Shown here: piece after piece, positions 48,035 through 60,545 of the stretch
Layout: each line of letters opens with the position of its first letter
Numbering within the stretch: position 1 is the stretch's first letter
Assembly (NCBI GenBank): GCA_029204225.1
Contig: CM055108.1
Coordinates: forward strand, 16,522,222-16,586,221
Direction: 5' to 3'
Source of the DNA: Diphasiastrum complanatum
Lineage: Eukaryota > Streptophyta > Lycopodiopsida > Lycopodiales > Lycopodiaceae
DNA length: 64,000 nt
Translations under genes and position numbers: made by a program
Notes under the pieces: model-generated
The model's database searches: none
Told to the model about the DNA's origin: nothing
The model's input: the letters and a program-made list of their open reading frames with translations, nothing else

Positions 48035-50978
48035 TAATGAGATTTTTCCATTCTTTGCAATGACCATATGCTAAGACTTTCACTATTTCTTGCATAGCTT
48101 GGGATTCTGTGCTTGAAATAAACATTAGAATCGGCAGAATTTGAAGTAAAGTCATGCTGCAACAAGAATTGGTTGATTCTATCAAACCGGGCCCTTGCAG
48201 CTTCCTTAGGCCCATAGAGAGCTTCTTGCAACTTGCATACCTTGTGTTCTTGGCCTTGAAGAACATAACCTTCGAGTTGATAGATATAGATGTCTTCTTG
48301 TATATATCCTTTTAGAAATGTTGTCTGAACATCCATCTGGTAAACATCCAGATCTTCGGTAGCTGTGATAGCAAGTAATGATCGAATTGACTGAAGTCTT
48401 ACTACTGGACTAAAAATCTCAGTATAGTCAATCCCATAAGTTTGTTCATATCCTTTGATGACTAGTCGAGCTTTCCATTTGGTTGTCGAACAACTTGAAG
48501 ATCCGCTTAATGTCAATGATCTTTGCATTAGGAGGAGGGTTGACTTGAGGGACATAACAATCAGGCTCATGTCAATGTTGAGCAGACCTTCAAATAATGG
48601 TCGATTGTTGATAATTCTCCTAGCTATGCGACATGGGTATCTTCGACTGTTGTCAGAACAGTCACGGGTCGAGGCCTGTCGATGGTGATTGGAGTCGTTG
48701 GAACTAACCCCTACATTGGCTGCTTTTGCTTGAAGTTGTAAAATCTATCTTTGAGGAAGACAATCTTGGCAGGGCGTTTGCCCACTAGGCTTTTTCTTTT
48801 TAATATTTCTAGTTCTTCACCTCAGATCATGTATTAAGAGGGGCAAGGCAAAAAGAGAAACTACCTCTATCCTGAGATTGACTAATAAGTACCCTGAGAA
48901 GTACCAGGATCCCTATATGTATCAACATTAGGGGTTAAAAGTTCTGTAATAGGTTGTTGATCTTCCATATTTGTGATGATGGTACTTGTTACACCAAGAA
49001 CAGGGCTAAGCACAGTGTTTTGAACCAAACCGGCATAGATTACCAGGCCGCGCAAATTTTTTCTTCGTCGCTAACTATGCGTTTTATTATTGGACGAAGA
49101 GAAGAAAAAGCTTCACGTTTTCTTCTCACAATTGTTGCGCGCCTTGTTCTTTGCTATTCCTTGGTCTCTCGTTGGAGGCCTACATAGGCCGAAGGTTCAA
49201 CCCCACATCTCGACTTACTGTGATTTGGCTCGATTCGACATCGTAGATTCGATAGGCGTTCTGTGATGTCGAGTATCCGATGAAGATACTTCTACAACTA
49301 ACAAGGTCAAGCTTCTTTCTCGAATCAGAAGGAATTTGCACATAGCAAAGGCAACCAAACACTCGGAGGTGCTTCAGACTCAGTTTGTATCCATGATAGG
49401 CTTCAAATGGAGTCTATGAGGTGACTGCTTTAGTGCTTGAGTAATTTTGTAGATAGTAAGCTATTGAAATTGCTTCAGTACAAAAATTCTTGGGTAGCTG
49501 AGCACTTGACATCATTGATCGTGTCGCATTGAGTAATGTTTGGTTCTTCCTTCAGGCTACTCCATTCTGCTATGGTGTATAGCTGGTGGTGAGTTGACGA
49601 TGAATGTCACATGATGATAAGTAGTCGGACATTTCATCTGACATATATTCTCCCCCACTATCAATGCAAAGGATTTTGAGCTTTTGACCCCAGTCTATGT
49701 CTCAACAAGCTACTTGAATTCTTTAAAGCAGTTGAATGCCTCGAACTTGTTCTTGATGAATATATCTTGGTGAATCTCGAATAGTCATCGATATAAGTGA
49801 TAAAATATAGTGCTGAACCTAGAGAGGGAGTACTCATAGGACCGCACAGATCACTATGTATCAATTCTAAAATGGACTTAGCTCTAGTGGCTTGTCCCTT
49901 TGAGAATCTTGATCTAGGTTGTTTGCCTAGTAAGCACATCTCACAGACATGTCGAATGTCAGTGGAGGCAGCATTAATGATTAAATCCTTAACCATACTA
50001 TTGTGATACATGTACAAGATTGATATCGTGTTTAAATGTCCTAGTTTTTTATGCCATAACTGAGCATTTGAAGTACTCACATTGGTGCATACTCATGACT
50101 CAAGATGTACTCATGACTCAAGATGTGCTTGAGAGCTCGACAATCCTTGATGTCATGGTTGGTTCTCTTGCAGTACTTGCAGAAGAGCTTGGTTTTTTTA
50201 CTTTTGATGCTGTCGATCGTGCTTTTGTAGTTGCTAGTTTGAATCACTCTACTCAGCTTTAGTCTTCTTGTCCTTTGAAGTTCTCTTCTTCTGGGACTAT
50301 TGCTTATTCGAATAGAGGACGATTGTCTTCATATTTGACATCGATAAGCTTTTCCTTCTTACTTCTTCCTACAATAAACTTGTTGTCACCTTTTGTAGAG
50401 ATAGGTCAGTAGCATTGTTCAAGAGCAATACTAAATTGTCGTAAGAGAGAGGAAGACTAGATAGAAGAGACATGTTAGCATCTTCGTTCAATACTAGTGA
50501 ACCTACTGCAGCTGACTAGTTAAGCAGCTATTTGAATTCGTTTAGATGATCTGTGACTGAGTTTCCTTCACTCATCTTCAACAATAGGAACTTCTTTCTC
50601 AAAAAGAGACGAGTCGAAATATTTGTCATTTCATACAAACCAGAAAAAATGTCCCATGCTTCTTTAGAACTGGAACAATTCAAGCTACATGAGCTATTTG
50701 TGAATCTTTAAGAGTCAGAGATACAATGGCAAGTGCTTTGCCATCCTTAGCTTCCCAAGTGGTCAGCATGTCAGGTCCAGCCATTTTGGCTATTGGACCA
50801 TTGACGTATCTCCAAAGTCTTTTTTTCAATGAGTATCATCCTCATTTTGAATTTCCACATGTGAAAATCATCTCCGTATAATGTATTGATGAATCGGATC
50901 TCTGAGGATGTACCTTATATAGTGAACAATCTAAGAAATGGTTACTTAGTCATAAATATTATAACAGTTTGGAAAGGG
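48035..50978 (-). mobile_element. Degenerate copia element, 3' truncated
   Basis: Minus-strand order: gag (about 50600-50900, DGKALAIVSLTLKDSQIAHV), pre-integrase and integrase (49661-50080, LWHKKLGHL, CLLGKQPRSRFSK, IHSDLCGPM, TYIDDYSR), integrase C-terminus (49180-49362, FGCLCYVQIP, SIFIGYS), and the start of reverse transcriptase (48034-48570, KARLVIKGYEQTYGIDYTEIFSPV, YQMDVQTTFLKGYI). The YVDD region and RNase H are missing; the solo LTR adjoins. Many stops. LTR and primer-binding site lie at the right end. Confidence 0.86.
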
Positions 50979-50990
50979 CTCTGATACCAC
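50979..50990 (-). promoter_or_regulatory. Primer-binding site of copia remnant
   Basis: The minus strand reads TGGTATCAGAGC. A second identical site lies 40 bases to the right, at 51019-51030. Confidence 0.8.
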
Positions 50991-50992
50991 AT

Positions 50993-52574
50993 GTTGGGTT
51001 CTGATAGTTTGTTTCTGGGCTCTGATACCACTTTTTGGGGTGGTACAGGCTTTAGGGATTAATTGTTTATCAGATCTGATACAACTCTTGCTGAATATAA
51101 TATCCAAACAAGAGAAAACTCAATATTACATTATTAAACATATAGGATCTACACAAACTGTTAGACTATTTATTAGATCAACAAGAGGAATATCTTTGAA
51201 GTTGTCCTATGTGCTGTAATCATACTATGCTGGTTATAGATTGAATAATATCTCTACTTCTATAATTACATTCTCTCTCTAATGATCTCTGATTCTATGA
51301 AATCAGATAGTCTGATACAATGGAGTTCACAAAGGAACTTTGATTCACGCTTATGTTGATCTGTGATTGATCTTTAAAGGCTTCTCTTATCATGTTTTTC
51401 GACGATCGTAAAGATTACAATTGTACTGTTTAGTGTAAACTGTGTAGGTAACAGTCGTGAAGTGGTGCAGTTACTGCATAGTGAATGATGACATAGTCTG
51501 TACTGGATATAGCAGAGGGAGAGCTTCCTATTCAGTGGTGACAGTCAACAGATGTTGAGGGTGTCGAATGAGTCGAGTTGATTGTTTACCCTTGAGTCGA
51601 TGTCAATGGAGTCGGAGTCGGAGTCGGGTATGTCAAAGTTAGTCCTGCTCTACTTCAACAGTCGATGTATATACAGATTGTTTGACTTATGCGACTAAGG
51701 TTGCATGCTACTGTAGAGAGAGAGTATTTACATAGTATAGGTGTACTCAGGAGATGAATTCAGGTGAGTAGAAGTAAAGATTAACTCCATCACTTCCGCG
51801 CTATGCTCGAAATTGATATCACCTCTCCGATATAGCTTTCAAGCACAGAACCTGTTTTTATTTTTGTGAGCAACCTCTTCCACGTTAGAAAGCAATACTG
51901 AGTTTTTTTGTGTTTTCTTTTTCGTTCTTCTTTTTCAATTTGACTATGAGTCCCAAGTCAAGCTGTCTGTAGCCTGTCAAAGCACACTTGTACAGTCTTC
52001 TACTACCCGTGTGCCTCCTAGGACTAGTTGACGACATGTCTGAAAGCAGGTCTGGCTAAGAGAGATAAGAAAACTTTAGAAATCAATTGAATTGTTGATT
52101 CCAAAGGCTCGTTTCAACCGATCTGTGAGAAATGTCACCATTTTTCTAGGGTATCATGTTAGATTCACCACCACTGCCATGCAGTCCTTGCAAGGTCCTG
52201 CAGAGAATAATTTGTCCTAGTTTTTTGAGAATTTCTTTCTCTTGGTTGTGCATGGTAAGCGTGTTACCAGATTTTGTTAGGCTATTTCCCAAGAACCATT
52301 GCATGGAATCTGCGACAAGGCACTAGTACAAGATTTGACAACACGACACAAATCGATCGACACAATCACCATAGTACAACATCAAGTACTTCAAGACAAG
52401 ACGGACGGAATTGCACACCAACAATTGTATATTCACAAGTACAAAGACTTAAGTGCTCAACATGGGCTCTTAAAAGAATCGGCCCGATAATTTTAGAACT
52501 AAGCAAAACGTGTCATCGTCAAACTTAGAAAGTAGCCGTAAAGAAACTATACGTTGATTATCGCTAATTTAACA
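50993..52574 (-). repeat. Candidate copia LTR (~1.58 kb)
   Basis: The plus-strand start TGTTGGGTTC lies beside the primer-binding site. The proposed other end is TTTAACA at 52568-52574, preceded on the minus strand by GAGGGAGAG, which looks like a purine tract. A GTCGATGTC/GTCGGA repeat lies near 51550-51640. Boundaries need confirmation by a matching second LTR. Confidence 0.45.
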
Positions 52575-52879
52575 CTCTCCCTCAATAATCCAGTAGGACC
52601 ATTTTGAACTCACTGAATTTTAATTAAATGTTTGCTAGAAAGGCACCTATAATGCATATTAAAACAGCCTACTATCATCACTTATGAACCAATGGGGTTG
52701 GCTCGGTTGGTTAGCTTGACATCCAAAGTTTCTTTGGTCTCAGGTTCGAGCTTTCCCTTGGAAACCAAGAAGCATCACTTATGACTTTGGAGGCCCCACA
52801 CATTAATTACCACAACGTAAAAAAGCCTTGTTCTTTTATTGACCCTTTTGACATTTTAAGAAAAGCCTCCTAGTTCATG
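52575..52879. other. Intergenic with SINE-like sequence
   Basis: No gene. The only recognisable feature is the SINE-like head at 52690-52790. Confidence 0.4.
52690..52790 (+). repeat. tRNA-derived SINE-like sequence
   Basis: Box A-like TTGGCTCGGTTGGTTAGC (52698) and box B-like GGTTCGAGCTTTCCC (52743) are 45 bases apart. The tRNA arms do not pair well, so it is not called a tRNA gene. No poly(A) tail was fixed. Confidence 0.5.
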
Positions 52880-53574
52880 GGACCATATATTAACTTTCTA
52901 CTTCATATATGAATGTGGGCTTGTGGGACCATATATTAACTTTCTACTTCACACCATATATAAGCTTTCTACTTCACATCATATTGGTTTTGAATATTTT
53001 GAAGTTTTGAGCTTTCAAACATAAATTACAAAGTTCTCTTGTTTCAAAATCAAATATTTGAATGGCCACTCTTTACAAAACTTCTTTCCAACATTTGGTA
53101 ATTCAAAACGTCAAATGAAAAGGCAAATGGCCCATGAAGTTTGAAAGTTAACTGAGCAAATGCCATTGTGACATATATTAACTTTCTACTTCGTATATAA
53201 TGTGGCCTTGTGGTACCATATATTAACTCTCTACTTCATACCATATTGGGTTTGAGTATTTTGAAGTTTTGACTTTTCAAACATAAATTACAAAGTTCTC
53301 TTGTTCCAAAATCAAATATTTGAAAGGTTATTACTCTTAAAAACTTCTATTTTCAACATTTGGTAATTCAAAACATCAAATGAAAAAACAACAATGGCCA
53401 AAATGGCCCATGAAGTTTGAAAGTTAACTCAATAAATGCCATTTTAACCATATATTAATTTTCTAATTCATATATAATGTGAGGTTGTGGGACCATATAT
53501 TAACTTTCTACTTCATATCATATTGGTTTTGAATATTTTGAAGTTTTCAGCTTTCAAACATAAATTATGAACTC
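52880..53574. repeat. Tandem repeat, ~285-bp unit, about 2.4 copies
   Basis: CCATATATTAACTTTCTACTTC, TTTTGAATATTTTGAAGTTTT and GGCCCATGAAGTTTGAAAG blocks recur in order. Very AT-rich; no coding. Confidence 0.82.
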
Positions 53575-54615
53575 ATTGCTGAGGAACAACACAATGCATA
53601 TTTCACAACTATCAATCAATTCTTTGTCATCATCACACTCTATGTAGTTTCGGATACTTTGTTGTTCAGCAACGATATCAAACTGACAAATGATACTAAT
53701 AGGATGCTAATTAAAGAATTCGAGATGACCGATTGGGAGAAGCGCATTACTGTCTCAAGATTCGATCCACAAAGACAAGAACAGAAGACTTCTCTATATC
53801 ACCCAACAGAGGTACTTCTATAATTTGCTAACAAAATTCAATTCCATGAATTGCAAGTTTGTACATAATCCCGTTGATCCAGGTTTAAAATTATCTACGG
53901 AACAATGCCCTCAAACCAACGAGGAGAAGGCCGAAATGAAGAGATATCTCCCTGATATATGCAATGATCTCTATCAGGCCATATCTTGCATAGGCCATCA
54001 ACTCCTTGACAATACACGGCTAATCCTGGTATGATCCACTGGAAAGCTCTTTTCAGAGTAATTAGATATGTACGAACTACTATTGACCTCTGTATCTGCT
54101 ATGGTGATGTTGATTCATCCGATATTCATACACTTCATGGATACACAAATGCAAATTGGGCAGGTGATATCGACACCAGAAGATCGACTTCTGAAATTGT
54201 CTTCCTGTTCAATAATGGTCCAATATCATGGAACAGTAAAAAAAAAGCCTCCATCGCAATCTCATCTACAGAAATCAGAATACATTGCAGCCTCTCAAGC
54301 TACTAAAGAGACAATTTGACTGAGGAATTTATTGTCCGATATTTAGTCTCAGACAATCTGCTCCAACAACTATTCAATGCGACAATGCATTATTGATTAA
54401 TCCTAGATTTCATTTCAGAAGCAAGCACATCAAGATTAAATACCACTACATCATGAGCAAAATACTCAACAAGAAGGTAAGTCTGAAATTTTGCAAAACC
54501 TAGTACATGGTAGCTGACATATTTACAAAAGGATTAAATCACGAAGCACACAAAAATTTTTGTGCTATCTTGAATTTGAAAATCGAGGCATTCAAGGATC
54601 CAGATTAAGAGGGGG
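53575..54615 (+). pseudogene. Copia reverse transcriptase/RNase H remnant
   Basis: Plus-strand frames, shifted several times: INQFFVIITLYVVSDTLLFSND with the YVDD motif decayed to YVVSD, then FNSMNCKFVHNPVDPGLKLS, HWKALFRVIRYVRTT, GYTNANWAGDIDTRRSTSE, SWNSKKKASIAISSTE, KHIKIKYHYI and ADIFTKGLNHEAHKNF. A purine tract (54605-54615) leads into the LTR. Everything before the reverse transcriptase catalytic region is missing. Closest here to the 6.3-8.6 kb element. Confidence 0.87.
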
Positions 54616-55480
54616 TGTTGGATTTCGATCCTATCCATCCCTATCTCTTTGCTAATCTAGAGCCACTCACTAGTTGTTGTAAATACTTGTATAGTCGCAC
54701 ACTCTACAAAAATACACTTGTTTTATGACAGTCTGCAGAAATACAAACGAATCAATGACAATGTTTCCCCAATTGTTCGAATGTCTTTGCCTATTCGGTC
54801 ATCCTTGATTATTCAGCCATCTTCGATTGTTCGGCCATCCTCAATAGTTCAGCTATCTCGAACCAGATTCGATACGGCCATCCTTGAACAATCGGCCGCA
54901 ATCCGACTATTGGCGGATAAACAAGTACATTGAATCACGACCGGCGGACAAAATCTCTAACAAAATCAGCTACTGTCCGAAGGCGACTGCCAACAACACA
55001 TAGTGCCTTAATCCTAACTGTAAAACATAGATTAAACATTCTTTTAATTAGTTAGCCATGTGTATATATTCAACAACTTATCAGTTGCTCGGTTGGACAA
55101 GAAAATAAAAGATCGCACATCCAGAGCGCAATTATTTTGTTCTTTCTCTCTGTTATTACAAAGTATTGTTTTAGAAAGATCGCGACTCTGACTGCATTCA
55201 AACTATATCTATTCGCGACTGAATAATCAATGTTCCAGTAATCTAGGGCATGTATTTTGTGATTGAATGCTCATTTTATTCATGTTCAAATTCTTTCTTG
55301 CTTGCAAATAAATCTATTTGTAGATTAAATTATTCGTATGACTGATAGTCTGTGTCGATTTGTCGCTCTAATTTTCGCATCTAATACGCTCTCGCAAAGC
55401 TAAATCTAAAACCAAGTTAATTCGTGCATTGCTATGGGATCGATTGTATCGATCCAGTGACTTCGAAGTTGTGATCAAGT
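54616..55480 (+). repeat. 3' LTR of copia remnant, end approximate
   Basis: It starts TGTTGGATTTCGATCC after the purine tract, the same opening as the LTR at 6257. It holds an ~18-bp repeat of TTCGGCCATCCTCGATTG type near 54790-54900. The end was not found. Confidence 0.55.
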
Positions 55481-55923
55481 AGGATAGACTTCGAACTATG
55501 TGCCAAATCCAAGCTAATAGCAATAACAAGAGGAATTAAGCTAATAGCCACAAAAATCAGAAACATTCATGATAGCATATCCACAAGATCTCCAAGGAAT
55601 CACATTAAGAATGAGGAAATGATTACAAGGCATTGAGTGGAGCATGAATTCATGTGGATAGAGCACATGAGGCCTAGCAAATGACAATCCCAAAGCTCAC
55701 ATTCACAAAGTAGGAAGAGGAGATGGAGCTCCTAGTTTTATCTCTTGCAAATGAGCCAAAAGATTCTCAAAATGATGTCTCTTTTTTATTTGTAGACAAA
55801 GTCCCTAACTTAACAAAACATAACTATCTTGAAGAATAGTTAGCCCTATTAAGTCTTATTGATTGTGCATTGGCCCTTGTTGGTCTGTTATCCTTATTAA
55901 AATACTTTGGAAGGCCTAGGAGG

Positions 55924-55985
<62 letters not shown>

Positions 55986-57120
55986 TAGATAGAATGACAC
56001 TTATGAAAATATAAATTTAAAACCTTAGCTTTTTAAGAATAAGTAACCATTACATAAAAAAAATCATGTCTAAAATTGCATGTGGCATACATAATCTTAT
56101 CTCACTGATAATAGATTAGATACACAAATAAAAGCCTATTCAAAGATACACATGTATGAATGAGCTTGGTTTATGTGCATGTTGGAAGTAGCAAGCAACT
56201 CATGAGTACTATTTATCAGTCACTCTATTGATCTGATTTTTTTAATCAAACTCATTACATGTGAAACGTGACCAGCAGAAAGCAACTTGAAGGGTAGCGA
56301 GCTACATCAATGGGTGCAAAGTGATCTAACTCGTGTAGGGAGGCTTGTTATAAATAAATAAAAAAGATTCAAGCCAAGGCATACAAGGTAGGCAATATCC
56401 AAGTCATTTGAAGAGGGTCGTGCCTGCACTATCATTTCCTAGAGCTTGACTTGGCTGAGAAGCAAACCTTGGGTGTAAGGCATCCCATTTGAAAACATGT
56501 GATTGAATACAAATTCGTATAGAGGTATGTAGGTCACTCTTACATGACTCAGATGATAATAACATTTATCCAATGCAAATTAATGAAGAAGGGAGTATCA
56601 ATTATCAAACACATATCACATAACACATAACATTTATCCTTTGTAAATTAATGAGAAAAAAATTTGTAACATTTACATATAAAGAGAGAACAATTACTTC
56701 CTTTAAGATGGACTTTACCACAAACGTCGAAATAGCTCCAACAACAATCCAGCCATTCCAGCTTTGCTGCTGCCAAGGAGGATCATGTCAATATAGGGTA
56801 GGCCGTAGGAGTCTTAAGGGACGGAAAGCTTTTACTAATTGAGCTTAGTTTGAAAAATCGTGCAAGACAATACCTAAAACAGAAGATCAGTGTCTATTCG
56901 CTTATAGTTATTCAGATGTCATCAGCTGTATACACTATACAAACATTCTTTGCCTAGCAGGCAATGAGCGCTGGACTTATATCTCTCATCACTCTCAACA
57001 AAAGAGTTAATATTTTATTTGACTCGTTGCAATGCTGCATACAAACAAGTTGCGGTATGATTTTTGGACTAATACTATCCGCATAAGTCCAAGTAATAAG
57101 TAGTTATAGAAGATATTTCC
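55481..57120. other. Intergenic downstream of the peroxidase gene
   Basis: No gene recognised. An (AG)n tract followed by three GATA units lies at 55926-55993. The peroxidase 3' UTR occupies the right end. Confidence 0.5.
55926..55993. repeat. (AG)n(ATAG)n microsatellite
   Basis: About 28 AG units followed by a short ATAG run. Confidence 0.97.
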
Positions 57121-58915
57121 TCAGTTTACCACATGGCAGTTGCGCCTGATTTGGCCACTGTTGCCAGTTAGAACATTGGCAGCTGTAAGCTTATTGAAAG
57201 CCGATATGAAAGTAGTGAAGAATAGCTGTTGGTTCTGAGCAAATTGGGCAACCGCTACAGAAGTTCGCGAGTCTAGCCCCAGCTCAGCATCGATTACAAA
57301 GAGGCCTCTCCCATTCATCACATCTCGGAAATATTGGTTATCAAAGATCAAATTTGTGAGGTCGTTGTTGATGATGGTGTTGTTGTTCAGCGTTTGTGGG
57401 TTGCCACTTGGACATTGCAACCTGAGCTGGCCAGAGAAGACTGGTCCAAGACGTTGGTCTGTGGTGGGGTACAGACGATTTACAATGTTGACGCAATGTC
57501 CAACTCCAATGGTATGAGCACCTGCAAGGGACACATACCACACTTAAGTACAAACTCTGATAAGATTCATGCAAGCCCTCATGCAGAGGGCGTAGACATG
57601 AATATTGCCAATATCAAGCTGGATTTAAGAGCATTCTATTTGTGAATAAATTTGCGGGACTGTAGGAAGATAGAAATGGACAGATCAGGATCATTCACCT
57701 AGTATAGCAACGCTTTCTTCCACGGTCATCCCTTTCGATTGAAATATGTTCAAAAATTTATCTATGCTCACAGCTGCTGGAGGAATAGAGGAATCTGCTG
57801 CTTTGTTGCTGGCCGTCAGAGAATCCCTTCTGCCAGTTTGAACTGGAATTCTTGGGCCTCCCGTAATAGAGATAGAATCTCGCGCCACAAGGACGATAAT
57901 GTCTGCGCAGGAAACGATACCTGGACAAATTAACTCGAGGGAAGCTTTAATTCGATCAATGAAGTCCAGCCGTCTTATACCGAAATTCTTGTCAGAACGC
58001 AGTTCGCTTTGGAAAGAACTAGTAGAATCCAAAAGAATTGATGCATCACATCCCTGCATTCAATGCATCAACATTTCAACACAATATAGTACGCTGAAAG
58101 TGGTGCAGCGTGCTCACAGCAAAGCCAGAGGTAAAATGAATGAAAGGAAGGAATGTAATGTCACCCACCCCAACTTGGCAATCATGGAAAGCCAGACGAA
58201 GTAGAGCAGCAGGTGCGGTTGGATCGGACAAAAAATTTCCCGTAAATGCTCCTCTCACAATGTTCTCAGCGTTGGGGCAGCTTTGAGAATAAAATCCAAC
58301 TTTGAGACCACCATTCGTAGGTCCACCTTTGTTGCTGCCTCCACCGTTGACAGACCCACCATTGTTGCCAAACCCACCATTGTTTCCTCCATTATTTCCA
58401 CCACCATTGTTGCCTCCACCATTGTTTCCTCCATTATTTCCACCACCACCATTGTTGCCTCCACCGTTGCCAAACCCACCATTGTTTCCTCCATTATTTC
58501 CACCACCACCACCATGGTTGCCTCCACCGTTGCCAAACCCACCATTGTTTCCTCCATTATTCCCACCACCACCACCATTGTGGCCTCCACCGTTGCTTCC
58601 TCCATTATTTCCACTACCACCACCATGGTTGCCTCCACCGTTGCCAAACCCACCATTGTTGCCGCCACTATTTCTACCACCATTGTTGCCAGCATTGCCA
58701 GATCCACCATTGTTTCCTCGATTATTTCCACCGCCATCACCATTTTTGCCGTTCCCGTTGTTTCCACTACCACATTGTCGATTATGATTGTTGTTTCCTT
58801 TGTCCCGTGGATTATAACAATCCAATGCAATCACTCTCGTTATAGTGCATTGGCCTACCAATAAAAGTAAGAGAAGCCCAGCTTGGAACGTTGGTGAGAG
58901 GGAGCAGGCGCCCAT
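57121..58915 (-). CDS. Secreted class III peroxidase with Gly/Asn-rich N-terminal extension
   Basis: Minus-strand exons: 58915-58169, 58053-57699, 57521-57121, with GT-AG junctions; 1503 bases, 500 residues. Residues 1-30 are a signal peptide (run of six Leu). Residues ~31-204 are a Gly/Asn-rich region of GGNNGG-type repeats with two Cys near its start. The peroxidase domain (~205-500) begins VGFYSQSCPNAENIV. It has distal Arg240 and His244 (RLAFHDC), proximal His370 (LGAHTIG), GCDASILLD, CPGIVSCADI and all eight conserved Cys. It oxidises phenolics with H2O2 in the cell wall or apoplast (family knowledge). Most relatives have only a short stretch between signal peptide and domain, so the extension is exceptional. 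Of the three classical introns, the first and third positions are kept and the middle one is absent. No break in the frame. Confidence 0.92.
58310..58790 (-). repeat. In-gene minisatellite coding the Gly/Asn-rich region
   Basis: Tandem GGTGGAAATAATGGAGGAAA-like units; a larger ~63-bp unit coding GGNNGGNNGGFGNGGGNHGG recurs several times. The opposite strand and other frames give long spurious Pro/Leu and Ile/Thr/Ser frames. Confidence 0.9.
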
Positions 58916-59176
58916 TGTTGCTCGAGTCCAGAAATCTTCACTGATCTAGCAGAAGATTATGCTATTGCAAGCTACAGCCAAAGCTTAGCTGCTACTCTCA
59001 TAGCCGTGAACAGATAACTTTACAGCAATTACCAAGCCAACTCCCTGCAAAAGCAAATATCTTAGAGCTCAATCCAGCATATATCCCAGAGCTCAATGTA
59101 GTGACATAAATTGCTCTAGTCACTGGACTTGATTGAAGCTTTAATGAAAGCTGGAGTGGCATTAACAACGATGGGT

Positions 59177-59185
59177 TTTATATAG
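59177..59185 (-). promoter_or_regulatory. Likely TATA box of the peroxidase gene
   Basis: The minus strand reads TATATAAAA, about 260 bases upstream of the start codon. The implied 5' UTR would be ~230 bases. Confidence 0.5.
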
Positions 59186-59189
59186 TCTC

Positions 59190-60229
59190 AGCTTGCCCAT
59201 TGAAAAATCTATGCTACTTCGAGGAACCAGAAAGAGTAGTGTTGTATACGGACATCAGATGTCACGGGTCATTGCCTGCAATAAAGGTTGGACCTTGTGT
59301 GTGCTCAGTGCTCATCAGCTCACGGGTCACTCTCCATGCTCCCTCGGACAAGCCAAGCAACTCCAGTTTGGAAGTCTTCTCCAGTCTTCTCTTTTTTTAA
59401 CAGAACCCTATGCTTTTCTCCCATTTCATATCAGGTCTCTCCACCCTTCAACTTGTATCAATTTCCTATTCAAATTTGCTATGAAAAGCTAAACTCCTTT
59501 GGGTTCATAATACTTAAGTTTCTTGCTTATTGCATTTTAGCCCATTCATTTGAAATCAGCCCATTGCTTAGTGGACTTTGCCCATTAGTCTTCATCACTC
59601 AAAGCATCAACTTGCTTTTTCTGAAAGGATCTTTACAAGAAGAAAAAAATCTAGTTAGGTATATAGTCATTGAGATCGTAAAGCCATGTCCAATCAAGGA
59701 TATAAGTCAATAAAGAATGAATTTCACAAATACTTCATCCACATAATGCTCCCAAAAAAAAGCATTATTATTCCTTATGTCCTTTTTTTTTTATAGAATA
59801 TTTTGTATGCTGTTATGGGCAAAAGGTGAGTCAAGTGTGGCCACTTGTCATGCCAAAAGTTATAATCCACACGAACTATAATGTAACAACTACTTGAATG
59901 GATCCAATGAATAATCAATTTGTTGTAATTATGAAGTGTATATACTAACACGCCCTCTCACTTCAAACTTTCATTTTTATATATTGGTGTTATGTAAGTA
60001 ATCCTATCAACTTTCTTAACAAGATAAAAGCATTGCCTAGGCAACAACTTATTCATCATGTCAAATAGCATACTACTTGTGGGACACTAATTTTGCAACA
60101 AAGATCCTTGTTGAACCAAATCTTTAACAAAATAAGAAATGATTTCGCATATGTTTGCTTCTTTTATGGAAATTGGAGTTTTTGGTTAGAAACAAATAAT
60201 CATGATTGACATTGTATATCATCATTCTA
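59190..60229. other. Intergenic
   Basis: No gene or named repeat recognised. Frames up to 141 codons here show no family features. Confidence 0.5.
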
Positions 60230-60545
60230 TCTCGTCCTATTGCCATCCCACTCATCAAGCTCTGAAGTCAAATGTATGCTTTGTCGGCATGAGAAACATC
60301 CATGTATTATGCTTTAGTTGAAGATAGTGCATTTGATTTTTGCTTATGCAACTCCAACTGATTTGGCCCCCACAAAATTGAATGTATAACCACTTGTAGA
60401 CTTATTGTCATGAATATCACCACCCCAATTTAAACTAGCATACCCAATCATGGATTCATGCATTTCTTTGAATAAAATCCCATTATTTGTAATTTCTGTC
60501 AAATATTTGAACACCCTCTTGGCTTTTATCCAATGACCTTCTCAT
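60230..60545 (-). pseudogene. Copia RNase H fragment
   Basis: The minus strand reads IKAKRVFKYLT, GYASLNWGGDIHDNKSTSGYTF and KSVGVA across one or two frames, matching the RNase H core. It joins the gypsy gag fragment at about 60545 without an LTR between. Confidence 0.75.

Noticed and set aside
52690-52790. tRNA gene
   Set aside because: Box A and B are present but acceptor and anticodon arms do not pair; a SINE head fits better. The same applies to 37585-37660.
58255-58864. Long Pro/Leu-, Ile/Thr/Ser- and Met/Val/Glu-rich frames over the peroxidase first exon
   Set aside because: They are other-frame shadows of the Gly/Asn-rich repeat. Only the frame with signal peptide and peroxidase domain fits a gene.
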